64,000 nt of DNA from Paenibacillus apiarius (GCF_017052585.1 NZ_JAFFHZ010000001.1:3339001-3403000); one strand, 5' to 3'; shown: positions 43,453 through 52,586, counted from the stretch's first letter. A program made the numbers and translations. The notes: generated by a model from the letters alone, not told the origin.

Positions 43453-44343
43453 ATGAACATTAGAAATCCATATGCGCAAGAAGGACTGTGGCTGCGGGGA
43501 AGCTTCCACAACCATACGACGAACAGCGACGGGCATCATCCTTTGGCAACGGTATACCGGATGTACAATGATTATGATTTTCTGGGTATTTCCGATCACG
43601 ATCAGATTACGCCGCATACGGACGAGAGCCCAATTCCGACCCTGTTCGAAGCGATCGAGGTAAGCAGCCCGCAGGCGCACATGCTGCTGGTGCAGCCGCC
43701 GGCTGCGCTGATGGACGATTATACGAACGAGTTCACGATTGGCAATTACGAGCGTCTGTCCGCCATGTGTCTGGATAACGGAGGGATATCCGTGCTCGTT
43801 CATCCGAACCGGTATTTCTCCCAGTACTGGAAGTTCACAGATATGCTCAAGCTGTCGTCTTATACAGGCATCGAGGTGATCAATGGCGACGGTCATCCGC
43901 AATATGACATTGCATTCGACAAGTGGGATGCCCTGCTGTCCTCAGGACGGAAGGTGTGGGGCTTCGGCAACGACGACTTCCATGCGTACGGACAAGAGCG
44001 CAGAGCTTGGAATATGGTGTATGCCCGCGATAACACCAGAGAAGCGGTGCTAAGCGCAATTCGCCAAGGCAGCTTCTACGTGTCAACCGGATACGGTTTC
44101 GACTCCATCCGGGTGGAGGGCTCCACTATCGTGGCGGAGCTGCTGTCCGACGTTCATCTGGACGGGATGTACAAGTACGCGACGCTGATCGGCCGTGACG
44201 GAAAAGTGCTGCACGAGGAGACAGGCAGGTTCAAGCAGATTGTGTACGACTGCAGAGGGGACGAAGGGTATGTGCGTCTGGCTGTCTATTTGGAGGGCGG
44301 CTTCGGAGCGTTCTCGCAGCCGCTGTTCCTGGAACGGGGGTGA
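43453..44343 (+). CDS. PHP-domain phosphoesterase
   Basis: A 296-residue metal-dependent hydrolase of the polymerase-and-histidinol-phosphatase family. The full set of metal ligands is visible: HNHTTNSDG (His19, His21, Asp26), ISDHDQITPH, VLVHPNR, and GNDDFHAYG. PHP proteins cleave phosphate mono- or diesters. A short C-terminal sandwich domain (about 215-296) follows. It lies 25 bp behind the permease gene and four before the next phosphoesterase, so it belongs to the import operon and probably processes what is taken up. Confidence 0.88.
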   Translation: MNIRNPYAQEGLWLRGSFHNHTTNSDGHHPLATVYRMYNDYDFLGISDHDQITPHTDESPIPTLFEAIEVSSPQAHMLLVQPPAALMDDYTNEFTIGNYERLSAMCLDNGGISVLVHPNRYFSQYWKFTDMLKLSSYTGIEVINGDGHPQYDIAFDKWDALLSSGRKVWGFGNDDFHAYGQERRAWNMVYARDNTREAVLSAIRQGSFYVSTGYGFDSIRVEGSTIVAELLSDVHLDGMYKYATLIGRDGKVLHEETGRFKQIVYDCRGDEGYVRLAVYLEGGFGAFSQPLFLERG

Positions 44344-44346
44344 CTT

Positions 44347-45264
44347 ATGGAGATGAGCATTCCGTTGAAATTTCGCCCAGACGGCACATTTACAATCGTT
44401 CAGTTAACCGACCTGCATGTCGGAGGCGGCAAGGAGGAAGAGGACGCCCGCACCTTAGCCTTGACCGAGCGCATCATCGACGCGGAGCAGCCCGATCTGA
44501 TCGTCTATTCCGGCGATATGCTGTACGGACGGGAAGTGGAGCAGCCCATCGCCGCGCTGCGCCGGATCGCGGCGGTCCCGGAGCGGAGGCAGGTGCCGTT
44601 TGCCGTCATCTTCGGCAATCATGATGCGGAGAGCAGCGCGACCCGGGAGCAGCTGCTGGAGGGAATAGCGGCTTATCGGCTCTCACTGTCTCAATCGGGA
44701 CCGATGGATATTCACGGGATAGGCAACTACAGCCTTACGGTGAAGTCGTCAGCAGATTCATCCGATGCAGCCCTGCTGTATTTGTTCGATTCGGGTGACA
44801 TGGCTCCCGCATCCGTAGGAGGATACGCATGGATTCATCCGGATCAAGTGGACTGGTACCGCCGGGAGTCGCTTCGTTATCGTCAGCAGAACAACGGCTC
44901 CTTGCCCGGTTTAGCCTTCTTCCATATTCCGATACCGGAATTCAAGGAGGCGTGGGAAGCCGGACAAGCCTCCGGCATTCGGCATGAAGCCGTATGCTGC
45001 CCCCGTCTGAACAGCGGGCTGTTCACGGCGATGGTGGAGAGCGGAGATGTTATGGGCGCCTTCGCCGGCCATGATCACGATAACGATTATGCGGGTGTCT
45101 TGCACGGCATTCGGATCGGGTACGGAAGAGTGACGGGCTACGGCGGTTACGGCGCACTGCGGCGGGGAGCGCGCGTGATTCGCCTGTTCGAGGGGCAGCC
45201 TCGTTTCCGGACATGGATCCGGTTGGATGACGGGAGTGTTGCCGGATATGAGCACGTCGAATAG
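44347..45264 (+). CDS. Calcineurin-like metallophosphoesterase
   Basis: A 305-residue cytoplasmic metallophosphatase of the PPP/purple acid phosphatase superfamily (Icc/PhoD-like). Metal-binding motifs in order: LTDLHVGG, YSGDMLYG, FGNHDAES, FFHIPIPEF and FAGHDHDNDY. These enzymes hydrolyse phosphomono- or diesters with two metal ions. Its start lies three bases after the PHP gene stop, and its end overlaps the MATE gene, so both are coupled. It is the third phosphoesterase type in the same transcription unit. Confidence 0.9.
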   Translation: MEMSIPLKFRPDGTFTIVQLTDLHVGGGKEEEDARTLALTERIIDAEQPDLIVYSGDMLYGREVEQPIAALRRIAAVPERRQVPFAVIFGNHDAESSATREQLLEGIAAYRLSLSQSGPMDIHGIGNYSLTVKSSADSSDAALLYLFDSGDMAPASVGGYAWIHPDQVDWYRRESLRYRQQNNGSLPGLAFFHIPIPEFKEAWEAGQASGIRHEAVCCPRLNSGLFTAMVESGDVMGAFAGHDHDNDYAGVLHGIRIGYGRVTGYGGYGALRRGARVIRLFEGQPRFRTWIRLDDGSVAGYEHVE

Positions 45265-46603
45265 GTCTCGCTCCGGCATCCTGTCCTTGACATGGCCGAT
45301 CTTCATGGAGTCCCTGTTCGGAATGCTGCTCGGCACCGCGGATACGATGATGCTGAGCAGCTATTCCGACGGGGCTGTGGCGGCCGTTGGCGTCGCCAAT
45401 CAGATACTGACGGTAGTCGGCCTCATGTTCGGATTCGTTACCGTAGGCACGAGTGTCGTGCTCAATCAATGGCTGGGAGCGGGCAAGCTGCGCGATGCGG
45501 ATCTAATCGGGAGAACCGCCCTCACGTTGAACGTGATGATCGGACTTCTGTTCAGCGCGGGATTGGGGACGCATGCGGATCTGTTCCTGCTCCTGTTCAA
45601 GCTGCCCCCGGATCTGCTGGCGGAAGGCAGCGCCTATTTGTCCATCGTCGGCAGCTCCGTGTTCATGGTCGCCATGAGTATGACGCTAGGCACGATGCTG
45701 CGCTGCCGGGGAATGGTGAAGGACATGATGGTCATCTCGTTCGGCGTCAATCTGCTGCATATCTTAGGCAACTATTTGGTTCTGATGGAGCCCTTCGGGC
45801 TGCCGGTTCTGGGCGTGGACGGCGTGGCTGTATCCACTTGGATCAGCCGGGCTATCGCTTTGGCTGCTTATTGGGCCGTGTGCAATCGGCGGCTGGAGCA
45901 GCCGGTACGCTTGATGAATCCTCTTCATATGAGGAAAGGGAACCTTCGCCTGATTTTCAAGCTGGGCATTCCTTCGGCGGGTGAACATGTGTCCTATAAC
46001 CTGTCCCAGGTGGTCATCACGTATCTGGTAGCGCTCTTGGGAGCGGCGGCATTGACGACCAAAATTTATACGCAGAGCATTACGGCTTTCGTCTTCGTCT
46101 TTTCGATGGCGATCGGCCAAGGCACGCAAATTATGGTTGGCCACTTGATTGGAGCCATGCGCAAGGATGATGCCTATCAATCCGGCATCCGCCATCTGAA
46201 GCTGGCGGTTCTTGTGTCGCTGGGCATCGGCATCATCCTGTACAGCCTGTCCGATCCAATGATCGGCCTCTTCACATCCGATTCGGACATCTTGCAGCTT
46301 GGGAAGCAGCTCATGCTCTTGTCCATTCTGCTGGAGCCGGCCCGTGCCTGCAATATGGTGCTCATCAGCTCCTTGAATGCGGCAGGCGACGTCAAGTTTC
46401 CGGTGCTCATCGGCTTGGTGTCCATGTGGGGGCTCAGCGTTCCGCTGGCCTATCTGTTCGGGATTATATTCGAGCTGGGGCTGACAGGGATCTGGTTGGC
46501 GTTCGCCATCGATGAATGGGTGCGGGCGCTCGTGATGCTGCGCAGATGGAGGAAGCGCGCTTGGCAGCGTTTGAACATTTTAGCAGGGCAAGCAGGAGAA
46601 TGA
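45248..46603 (+). CDS. MATE-family efflux transporter
   Basis: A 451-residue carrier with 12 predicted helices in two homologous halves. It exports small organic molecules in exchange for Na+ or H+. The start SGILSLTWPIFMESLFGMLLGTADTMMLS and the inter-half SAGEHVSYNLSQVVITYLVALLGAAALTTKIY are typical of the DinF/NorM superfamily. I begin at ATG 45248; ATG 45227 is in frame with a poorer context. It overlaps the phosphoesterase by 17 bases. Export by the same operon may remove a by-product of substrate breakdown. Confidence 0.88.
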   Translation: MSTSNRSRSGILSLTWPIFMESLFGMLLGTADTMMLSSYSDGAVAAVGVANQILTVVGLMFGFVTVGTSVVLNQWLGAGKLRDADLIGRTALTLNVMIGLLFSAGLGTHADLFLLLFKLPPDLLAEGSAYLSIVGSSVFMVAMSMTLGTMLRCRGMVKDMMVISFGVNLLHILGNYLVLMEPFGLPVLGVDGVAVSTWISRAIALAAYWAVCNRRLEQPVRLMNPLHMRKGNLRLIFKLGIPSAGEHVSYNLSQVVITYLVALLGAAALTTKIYTQSITAFVFVFSMAIGQGTQIMVGHLIGAMRKDDAYQSGIRHLKLAVLVSLGIGIILYSLSDPMIGLFTSDSDILQLGKQLMLLSILLEPARACNMVLISSLNAAGDVKFPVLIGLVSMWGLSVPLAYLFGIIFELGLTGIWLAFAIDEWVRALVMLRRWRKRAWQRLNILAGQAGE

Positions 46604-46605
46604 GA

Positions 46606-46634
46606 GAGCCATGGGCTGGTCCTATGGCTCTTTT
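46606..46634 (+). terminator. Terminator after MATE gene
   Basis: GAGCCATGGG (46606-46615) pairs with CCTATGGCTC (46621-46630), one mismatch-type pair, then TTTT. It closes the phosphoester locus. Confidence 0.85.
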
Positions 46635-46681
46635 GGCATGAAAATGAAAAACGGATGCGGCGCGTATATTTTTTCTCCCTA

Positions 46682-46748
46682 TATGACATTTGTCATACCC
46701 TCGACTTGACGTTTATGACTACTGTGAGCTGGCCGTATTATCTATACT
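46682..46748 (+). promoter_or_regulatory. des promoter with DesR-type activator palindrome
   Basis: TATGACATTTGTCATA (46682-46697) is a perfect palindrome. A degenerate second site, TTGACGTTTATGAC (46706-46719), follows. The -10 TATACT (46743-46748) has only TACTGT as -35 at 17 bp, as expected for an activator-dependent promoter. Two adjacent dimer sites upstream of a weak -35 match the known control of des by phosphorylated DesR. Confidence 0.75.
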
Positions 46749-46817
46749 GAAGATAGGAATCTGCCGTTGTTGTTCGGATATGTTCCCCAAGCGTCAACCT
46801 AGGAGGAAAAACATACG

Positions 46818-47873
46818 ATGACTCAATCCAAGCTATCCACTCTAAAGAAAAACGTTGCGCCATATGAAAAAAACGATCCAAAGTCCAGCATTCGGCAAAT
46901 TATTAACACCTTGGGACCTTTATTGCTGCTCTGGTATGCTGCGTATTTAAGCCTTTCCGTATCGTATTGGCTTACCCTTCCTATCGCGATCGTCACCTCT
47001 GGATTTGTTATCCGGACGTTTATCATTTTTCATGACTGCTGCCACCAATCGTTCTTCAAAAGCCGCAAAGCCAATGATATACTCGGCACCATTACGGGCG
47101 TTCTGACACTCGTGCCATACCAGCAGTGGAAGAACAGTCATTCGATCCATCATGCAACGAGCAGCAATCTCGACAAACGGGGAACCGGAGATATGTGGGT
47201 TCTCACTGTAGAAGAATATGCCGCGGCTCCGTTATTGAAGCGAATTGCTTATCGCATATATCGCAATCCATTTGTTATGCTGGGACTCGGGCCTATTTTT
47301 ATTTTCCTGATTGCGTACCGCTTTAACAGCAAAGGGGCGAGACGCAAGGAGCGCATCAACACTTACGTGACGAATGTGTCCATCGCCGCTCTGTACGCGC
47401 TGTTGTGCTGGGCCATTGGATGGCAGGCGTTTGTGATGATTCAAGGTCCGATCTTTTTCGTATCCGGCATGCTCGGAATCTGGCTGTTCTATGTCCAGCA
47501 TCAGTTCGAGGATTCTTACTTCGAGAACGAGGATGAGTGGAGCTATGTGAAGGCGGCCGTGGAAGGAAGCTCTTATTACAAGCTGCCTAAGGTGCTGCAA
47601 TGGATAACCGGCAATATTGGGTTTCATCACGTTCATCATTTGAGTCCCAAGGTGCCCAACTATAACTTGGAGAAGGCGCATAATGCGACTCCTCCCCTCC
47701 AAAAGGCAACGACGATTAATATCAGGACGAGCCTGAAGTCGCTCCGTTTCCGGTTATGGGATGAACAAAATAAAACGTTTGTCGGGTTCAAGGACATTAA
47801 GCATATGCTGGGCAAGCCCAACCGCGCGGCCGAACGCATGAAGAGAAGCGCCCCAAGCATGCAGGGAAAATAA
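46818..47873 (+). CDS. des: Acyl-lipid fatty acid desaturase
   Basis: Integral-membrane di-iron desaturase of 351 residues that puts double bonds into acyl chains of membrane lipids when temperature falls. The three histidine boxes are HDCCHQS, HSIHHATSS and HHVHH, spread between four membrane helices as in Bacillus Des (delta-5). The start LSTLKKNVAPYEKNDPKSSIRQIINTLGP also fits. Directly followed by its own sensor pair desK-desR, and preceded by a DesR-type site. GAGGAAAAAC precedes the ATG. Confidence 0.95.
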   Translation: MTQSKLSTLKKNVAPYEKNDPKSSIRQIINTLGPLLLLWYAAYLSLSVSYWLTLPIAIVTSGFVIRTFIIFHDCCHQSFFKSRKANDILGTITGVLTLVPYQQWKNSHSIHHATSSNLDKRGTGDMWVLTVEEYAAAPLLKRIAYRIYRNPFVMLGLGPIFIFLIAYRFNSKGARRKERINTYVTNVSIAALYALLCWAIGWQAFVMIQGPIFFVSGMLGIWLFYVQHQFEDSYFENEDEWSYVKAAVEGSSYYKLPKVLQWITGNIGFHHVHHLSPKVPNYNLEKAHNATPPLQKATTINIRTSLKSLRFRLWDEQNKTFVGFKDIKHMLGKPNRAAERMKRSAPSMQGK

Positions 47874-47941
47874 TCGCGTTCAGCAGCGTTTGTGTTATGA
47901 TACAATTACATCTATTTCAACTCAGAGCAGGGAGGACGGCC

Positions 47942-49078
47942 ATGCAGAAGTGGTATCAAATTTTTCACAGAAGCACGGGGCTCAGTCCATACGTATGGGT
48001 AGTCTTTTACATCCTCCCGTTCTATTTCATATTTCGTTCCTCTTCGACGTACCAAGTTGTAATCGGCATCGTTATGATTTTGATGTTCTTTATTTGCTAC
48101 GTGCTGTCCTTTGTTGCGAAAGGATGGCTGGTGTACTTTTGGACGTCCTTGCAAATATTGATCTCCATTACGATGACCCTGCTGTTCGGCTATGTCTATT
48201 TCGCTCTCTTTTTAGCGTTTTTTATCGGCAATATCCAACACCGGATCGGATTTTTTACGTTATACTCGATTCATCTCGTCAGCACGATCGCAACGATCAA
48301 CTTTGGCTTTGTCACGAAAAATCCGGTATTGATTTCCCAGCTTCCGTTTGTCCTTGTCAGCCTCATTGGCGTAATTCTCCTTCCGGTCACCACCTACAAC
48401 CGCAACAAACGTGAAAAATTAGAGGGGCAATTGGAGGATGCGAACAAGCGGATTTCCGAGCTGGTCAAGCTGGAGGAGCGCCAGCGAATCGCCCGTGACC
48501 TCCATGATACACTGGGTCAGAAGCTGTCGTTAATCGGTCTGAAGAGCGACCTGGCCGGCAAGTTAATAAGCAAAAACCCTGCCCAAGCCCAATCGGAAAT
48601 CAACGATGTCCGGCAAACGGCCAGAAGCGCCTTGAAGGAAGTGCGGGAAATGGTTACCCAAATGCGGGGGACGAGGTTAGAGGATGAGATGTTCCGCATC
48701 AAGCAAATTTTGAAGGCGGCGCAGATTGAATTCACCTTGGAAGGCGATCTGAAGCTCTCCAATACCTCGCTGTTGAACGAAAATGTGCTCGGCATGTGCC
48801 TGAAGGAAGCGGTGACCAACATCGTGAAGCATAGCAATGCGTCGGCTTGCTCGATCGTCATGGAGCCCTCGAACACCGAGCTGTGCGTGAAGGTGAAGGA
48901 CAACGGGATCGGCATCGCAGGGGATGCTGCCTCTGCGCGGGGCAATGGGCTGCGGGGCATGAGGGAGCGGCTTGAGTTTGTGAATGGAAGCATGGACATC
49001 GTATCAGATAATGGAACAATGATCATAATTAAAGTGCCGAACGTATTCAAGCAACCGGAAAAGGAGGTGGGGATATGA
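47942..49078 (+). CDS. desK: Thermosensor histidine kinase DesK
   Basis: Membrane sensor kinase of 378 residues. Four to five N-terminal helices (about 15-150) sense membrane thickness and fluidity, then comes a coiled coil (NRNKREKLEGQLEDANKRISEL) and the HisKA_3 core. The phospho-acceptor is His188 in RIARDLHDTLGQK. The ATP-binding domain shows LKEAVTNIVKHS, DNGIGI and GLRGMRERL. It works as kinase in the cold and as phosphatase in the warm. ATG 47942 is preceded by GGGAGGAC; the frame opens at 47897 without such a site. It overlaps desR by ATGA. Confidence 0.95.
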   Translation: MQKWYQIFHRSTGLSPYVWVVFYILPFYFIFRSSSTYQVVIGIVMILMFFICYVLSFVAKGWLVYFWTSLQILISITMTLLFGYVYFALFLAFFIGNIQHRIGFFTLYSIHLVSTIATINFGFVTKNPVLISQLPFVLVSLIGVILLPVTTYNRNKREKLEGQLEDANKRISELVKLEERQRIARDLHDTLGQKLSLIGLKSDLAGKLISKNPAQAQSEINDVRQTARSALKEVREMVTQMRGTRLEDEMFRIKQILKAAQIEFTLEGDLKLSNTSLLNENVLGMCLKEAVTNIVKHSNASACSIVMEPSNTELCVKVKDNGIGIAGDAASARGNGLRGMRERLEFVNGSMDIVSDNGTMIIIKVPNVFKQPEKEVGI

Positions 49079-49674
49079 TTCGCATCGTAATCGCCGAGGA
49101 CCAGCGGATGCTGCTGGGCGCGCTCGCTTCCCTGCTGGATCTGGAAGAGGATATGAGTGTCGTCGGCAGAGCGCGCAATGGCGAGGAAGCCGTGCAGCTC
49201 GTTCATCTGCATAAGCCGGATATTTGCATCATGGATATTGAAATGCCGGGGAAAAGCGGGTTGGATGCGGCCGAGGAGCTAAAGGGCTCCGGCTGCAAGG
49301 TGATGATATTGACCACTTTTGCCAGAGCCGGATATTTCGAGCGGGCTTTGAAGGCGGGCGCGAACGGCTATTTGTTGAAGGACAGCCCCAGCGAGGAGCT
49401 GGCTGACTCGATACGCAGCATTATGGCCGGGCGGCGCATCTATGCATCGGAACTGGTGGATGAGGCGTACGGCGAAGAAAATCCGTTGACCGAGCGGGAA
49501 AAGGAAGTGCTGGGGCTTATCGCCGACGGTAAAAATACGAAGGAAATCGCCGAGCAGCTCTATATTACGACGGGGACCGTCCGCAATTACATTTCCGTTA
49601 TCTTGGATAAGCTCAATGTCAGCAACCGGATCGAAGCGATTACGCGGTTCAAGGAAAAGGGCTGGTTCAAGTAA
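49075..49674 (+). CDS. desR: Response regulator DesR
   Basis: A 199-residue NarL-family activator. Receiver domain with Asp54 in IMDIEMPGKSG as phospho-acceptor, then Thr/Lys switch residues (ILTTFAR; LLKDSPSEEL). The DNA-binding domain is LTEREKEVLGLIADGKNTKEIAEQL then TTGTVRNYISVILDKLNVSNR. When phosphorylated by DesK it binds the palindromes before des. The last gene of des-desK-desR, followed by a terminator. Confidence 0.95.
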   Translation: MIRIVIAEDQRMLLGALASLLDLEEDMSVVGRARNGEEAVQLVHLHKPDICIMDIEMPGKSGLDAAEELKGSGCKVMILTTFARAGYFERALKAGANGYLLKDSPSEELADSIRSIMAGRRIYASELVDEAYGEENPLTEREKEVLGLIADGKNTKEIAEQLYITTGTVRNYISVILDKLNVSNRIEAITRFKEKGWFK

Positions 49675-49707
49675 CGAGTTCGGTCGGTGCAAATAACTAC
49701 CTTTCGA

Positions 49708-49735
49708 ATCCCGCAAATGGCTTGCGGGATTTTTG
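49708..49735 (+). terminator. Terminator after desR
   Basis: ATCCCGCAA (49708-49716) pairs with TTGCGGGAT (49722-49730), then TTTT. Confidence 0.92.
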
Positions 49736-49820
49736 CAATGGCAGCAGTTCGAGGCCGCGGAGTGCGTTGCGGAACTGCCGTTCATTATTGGAGCAAACGG
49801 AGTCTCCCCATCATTCAGGT

Positions 49821-49848
49821 CGCACCTAACACGGTGCGGCCTTTTTTA
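49821..49848 (+). terminator. Second terminator-like hairpin
   Basis: CGCACC (49821-49826) pairs with GGTGCG (49833-49838), followed by GCC and T6. No gene lies between it and the desR terminator; the spacer also holds a GCAGTTC/GAACTGC pair. This may be the end of a small RNA or of a lost gene. Confidence 0.7.
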
Positions 49849-50045
49849 TCTTTGGCTCACTCTCCCATAGCGTCAGAAAGGATGACGATCTGGATGGTAT
49901 ATGCCGATTCGTATCGCTAACGAGGAATAAAGCGACTGATGATGTGCCAGTTGCAGCTGCCCGGAGGGTGATCATTGGACGTGCCGCTTTCTGAATGATT
50001 GGGAGAGTGAAGCAAAGGGGCGAATGAAGCAGATCTCCTCTCAGT
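49849..50045. repeat. Dispersed degenerate repeat, copy 2 of 2
   Basis: Similar in blocks to 12360-12590: CACTCTCCCA, ATGCCGATTCGTAT and GGGAGAGTGAAGCAAAGG recur in the same order. No gene of its own. Directly downstream is the element at 50109-50279. Confidence 0.55.
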
Positions 50046-50108
50046 CTGAATGAGAACCATGTATTTCAAAAGGCCTCGGTAGAGGTTGGAGTGTGGCGAA
50101 ATGTATTT

Positions 50109-50279
50109 GTACAGTTATTTTTGTGAAATAGAGCCTTTTTCGGCGTTTGAACTGCAAATATGCAGCTTAAAGCGATGTTTCTTCCATTATTTGTACGATA
50201 GTGTGAAAGTTAACTGTACGATTGCAGTCCAGCGTGGCGAAAGACGCAAAAAGAGAATTATCAAATGTATATTTGCAGT
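50109..50279. repeat. Element with two interleaved perfect inverted repeats
   Basis: GTACAGTTA (50109-50117) pairs with TAACTGTAC (50211-50219), and ACTGCAAATAT (50151-50161) pairs with ATATTTGCAGT (50269-50279). Because one arm of each lies between the arms of the other, the two stems would form a pseudoknot-like fold in RNA. No coding signal was accepted here; open frames on both strands lack ribosome sites and family features. It may be a small RNA or a repeat unit of the genome. Confidence 0.5.
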
Positions 50280-50486
50280 TGGAGACGCAACGTTGGGCCA
50301 TAAACATGAGGGGCTGAGTGATAAACAAATCGTTATTACTGAAGAAAGGGGAGAGTGCGAGGAAGGCAATGAATTGCATATATGCCGTATCCTCACGCCG
50401 CTATACAAATAAGCAGGCTATCCCCGCTGCAGAACAAAATCTGCGCAAGGGACGGCCTGTTTGTGCGATCATACGATGAAGCAGCT

Positions 50487-50864
50487 TCAAAAATAGAAAT
50501 GCATGAGACTTATAGAGCCGAGCAGCATGCCGGAGCCTCCGCCCAGGGCATAAGCTCCCAGCTTGCGGCCAAGAGAGGCCTTCCAAGCGAGCAGGGAGGG
50601 ATCGGCCCGAATGAGTTCGTCTTCTTTCCGCAGCGCTTTTGATTTGTGAACGAATAATGACCCGAGACCCGCGAACCCCCGCAACAAAGGCGCCAAAAAT
50701 CCGCTGTGCAGAACATAGCTGCTTGCGCCGATGACGAGCGCGATCAAGCCATACAGAAATAGCTGATTGACGATGGCAATGTCCGCGGCTGTGCCGAAGG
50801 CAGATGGCGAGCACGTGATGAAGAGCGCCACCATGAAGGTAACAGCAATATAACGCTTGAGCAT
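50487..50864 (-). CDS. DUF3899-like small membrane protein
   Basis: A 125-residue protein with two to three membrane helices: a signal-like N-terminus (YIAVTFMVALFITCSPSAFG), then IVNQLFLYGLIALVIGASSYVLHSGFLAPLLRG, which fits DUF3899 (an FLxGLxxLxxG followed by SGFxxxL), and a C-terminal Gly-rich helix. Function unknown. Its ATG follows directly on the stop codon of oppA without a gap, so it is translated by coupling as the last gene of the opp operon. Confidence 0.72.
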   Translation of the reverse strand: MLKRYIAVTFMVALFITCSPSAFGTAADIAIVNQLFLYGLIALVIGASSYVLHSGFLAPLLRGFAGLGSLFVHKSKALRKEDELIRADPSLLAWKASLGRKLGAYALGGGSGMLLGSISLMHFYF

Positions 50865-52523
50865 TTATTGTTCGACCCGTGTGGCAAAGCGCAGATCCGG
50901 GTTGGAACGAGCATCGAATATGATGCCTGTTACCTTAGGACTTACCAAGGCTGTGTCTGCCGAGAACAGGATCGGGATAATCGGAAGGTCTTCCATCAGC
51001 ACCTTCTCCGCTTGTTGCAGCAGTTCCACCCGTTTGTTCGGGTCCAATTCGTACGTGGACTTTTCGATCAGATTATCGTACTCCTTGTTGCTCCAGTTCG
51101 TGAAGTTGTTGGAGTTGCTGGACGTATAATGGCCCAGCACGCCAAGCGGATCCAAATAGTTGCCTTCCCATCCCATGCGGGCAGCTTGGAAATTTTTCTG
51201 CTTGAACGTATCGATGTAGGTCTTCCACTCCTGGTTCTCCAGCTTGATTTCCACGCCCAGATTTTCTTTGAGCATTTCCTGCAAGGCTTCTGCCACTTTC
51301 TTGTGGTTATCAGCCGTGTTGTACTTGAACGTCACCGGCGGAAGCTGAGTCAAGCCCTCTTCCTTCAAGCCTTCCGCAAGCAGTTCTTTCGCTTTTTGAG
51401 CATTGAACTCATAATATTTCTCCGGAGCATCGTCGCGGAAGTCTTTGCCCGACGGATTGGTCAACCCATAAGGCACATATCCGGTAGCAGGCGTTTCTCC
51501 GCCTTTCGTCACATTTTTCGTGAGGGACTCACGGTCGATGGCGTACGAGAAGGCCTGTCTGATTTTTTGGTTGGTGAACGGCTTTTCCTTCACGTTGAAC
51601 GAATACGTATAAACGCTAAAAGAAGGATGAGACAAATATTCTTTATTTTCCTTTTCCTGATCGATCGTATCGAGCGGCAAGGACAGGATCATGTCGAGAT
51701 CGCCTGTTTTGTACATTTGGTAGTAGGTCGTCGCGTCCTGCACCATCTTGAAATGAATCGTCTCCATCGAGATGGCATCCTTGTTCCAATAGTGATCGTT
51801 CTTGGCAAGTGTAATCTGTTCGTTATGCTTCCATTCCTGCGGAACGTAAGGCCCGTTGCCGACAATCGTATTGGACTCGGCTGCCCATTTCTCGTCCTTG
51901 TCAACGACCGTCGAACGGACGGGGAGATAGGCATGCCCCACCGCAATAATAGGGAAGATGCTGAGCGGCGCTTTTAATTCCACGACTAACGTGTGGTCAT
52001 CCTTGGCCGTTACGCCAACGTCTTCCGCGCTCCCTTTGCCGGTGTTATATTCCTCGGCGCCCTTGATGTAGTAGAGTGAGGACGGGTCATAAGCGGCCGT
52101 CTTCGGATTCAATACACGCTTCCAGGAGTACTCGAAGTCTTGGGCCGTTACCGGGTCGCCATTGGACCATTTGGCTCCATCGCGGATGGTGAAGGTGTAT
52201 GTCTTGGCGTCTGCCGACACGTCCACTTTGCTGGCCGCGCCCTCTACGATCTTTCCGGATTTGTCATAGGTATACAGGCCTTCGTATAGATTGTCGATAA
52301 TAAAATACGAAGTCGTATCCGATGCGAAGGCGGGATCGAGCGTATACGGTTCCCCGCCGGACAGATTCGTTGTCAGCACCTGCGGAATCTGCTCCGCAGC
52401 GTTCTCGGCAGCTCCTTGCGCTGCGCCGGACGGATTGGCGGCATTGTTATCCTTGCTTGCACATCCAGCCAAGGCGGCTGCCGCGAGTAGTAGAATAGCC
52501 AACATTACGTTCCATTTTCTCAT
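50865..52523 (-). CDS. oppA: Oligopeptide-binding lipoprotein OppA/DppE
   Basis: A 552-residue extracellular lipoprotein, lipobox ALAGC (Cys21), that captures peptides for the OppBCDF permease. Family landmarks: LSGGEPYTLDPAFASDTTSYFIIDNLYEGLYTY near the start, FTIRDGAKWSNGDPVTAQDFEYSWKRVLNPKTA, and later NQKIRQAFSYAIDRESL. Length and fold are those of large peptide-binding proteins (class C). It lies downstream of oppF with a 63-bp gap, unlike the first position in enteric operons. The start has GGAGGAAAG before it. Confidence 0.92.
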   Translation of the reverse strand: MRKWNVMLAILLLAAAALAGCASKDNNAANPSGAAQGAAENAAEQIPQVLTTNLSGGEPYTLDPAFASDTTSYFIIDNLYEGLYTYDKSGKIVEGAASKVDVSADAKTYTFTIRDGAKWSNGDPVTAQDFEYSWKRVLNPKTAAYDPSSLYYIKGAEEYNTGKGSAEDVGVTAKDDHTLVVELKAPLSIFPIIAVGHAYLPVRSTVVDKDEKWAAESNTIVGNGPYVPQEWKHNEQITLAKNDHYWNKDAISMETIHFKMVQDATTYYQMYKTGDLDMILSLPLDTIDQEKENKEYLSHPSFSVYTYSFNVKEKPFTNQKIRQAFSYAIDRESLTKNVTKGGETPATGYVPYGLTNPSGKDFRDDAPEKYYEFNAQKAKELLAEGLKEEGLTQLPPVTFKYNTADNHKKVAEALQEMLKENLGVEIKLENQEWKTYIDTFKQKNFQAARMGWEGNYLDPLGVLGHYTSSNSNNFTNWSNKEYDNLIEKSTYELDPNKRVELLQQAEKVLMEDLPIIPILFSADTALVSPKVTGIIFDARSNPDLRFATRVEQ

Positions 52524-52586
52524 TGTCTTTCCTCCGTTAATATAAGTAAGTGATCAAAAGGGGCCACTTGGAATAACCTCTAAAAA

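Noticed and set aside
50086-50412. 108-codon plus-strand frame in the gene-free area
   Set aside because: Covers the interleaved inverted repeats, has no ribosome site, and shows no family pattern; structure explains the sequence better.
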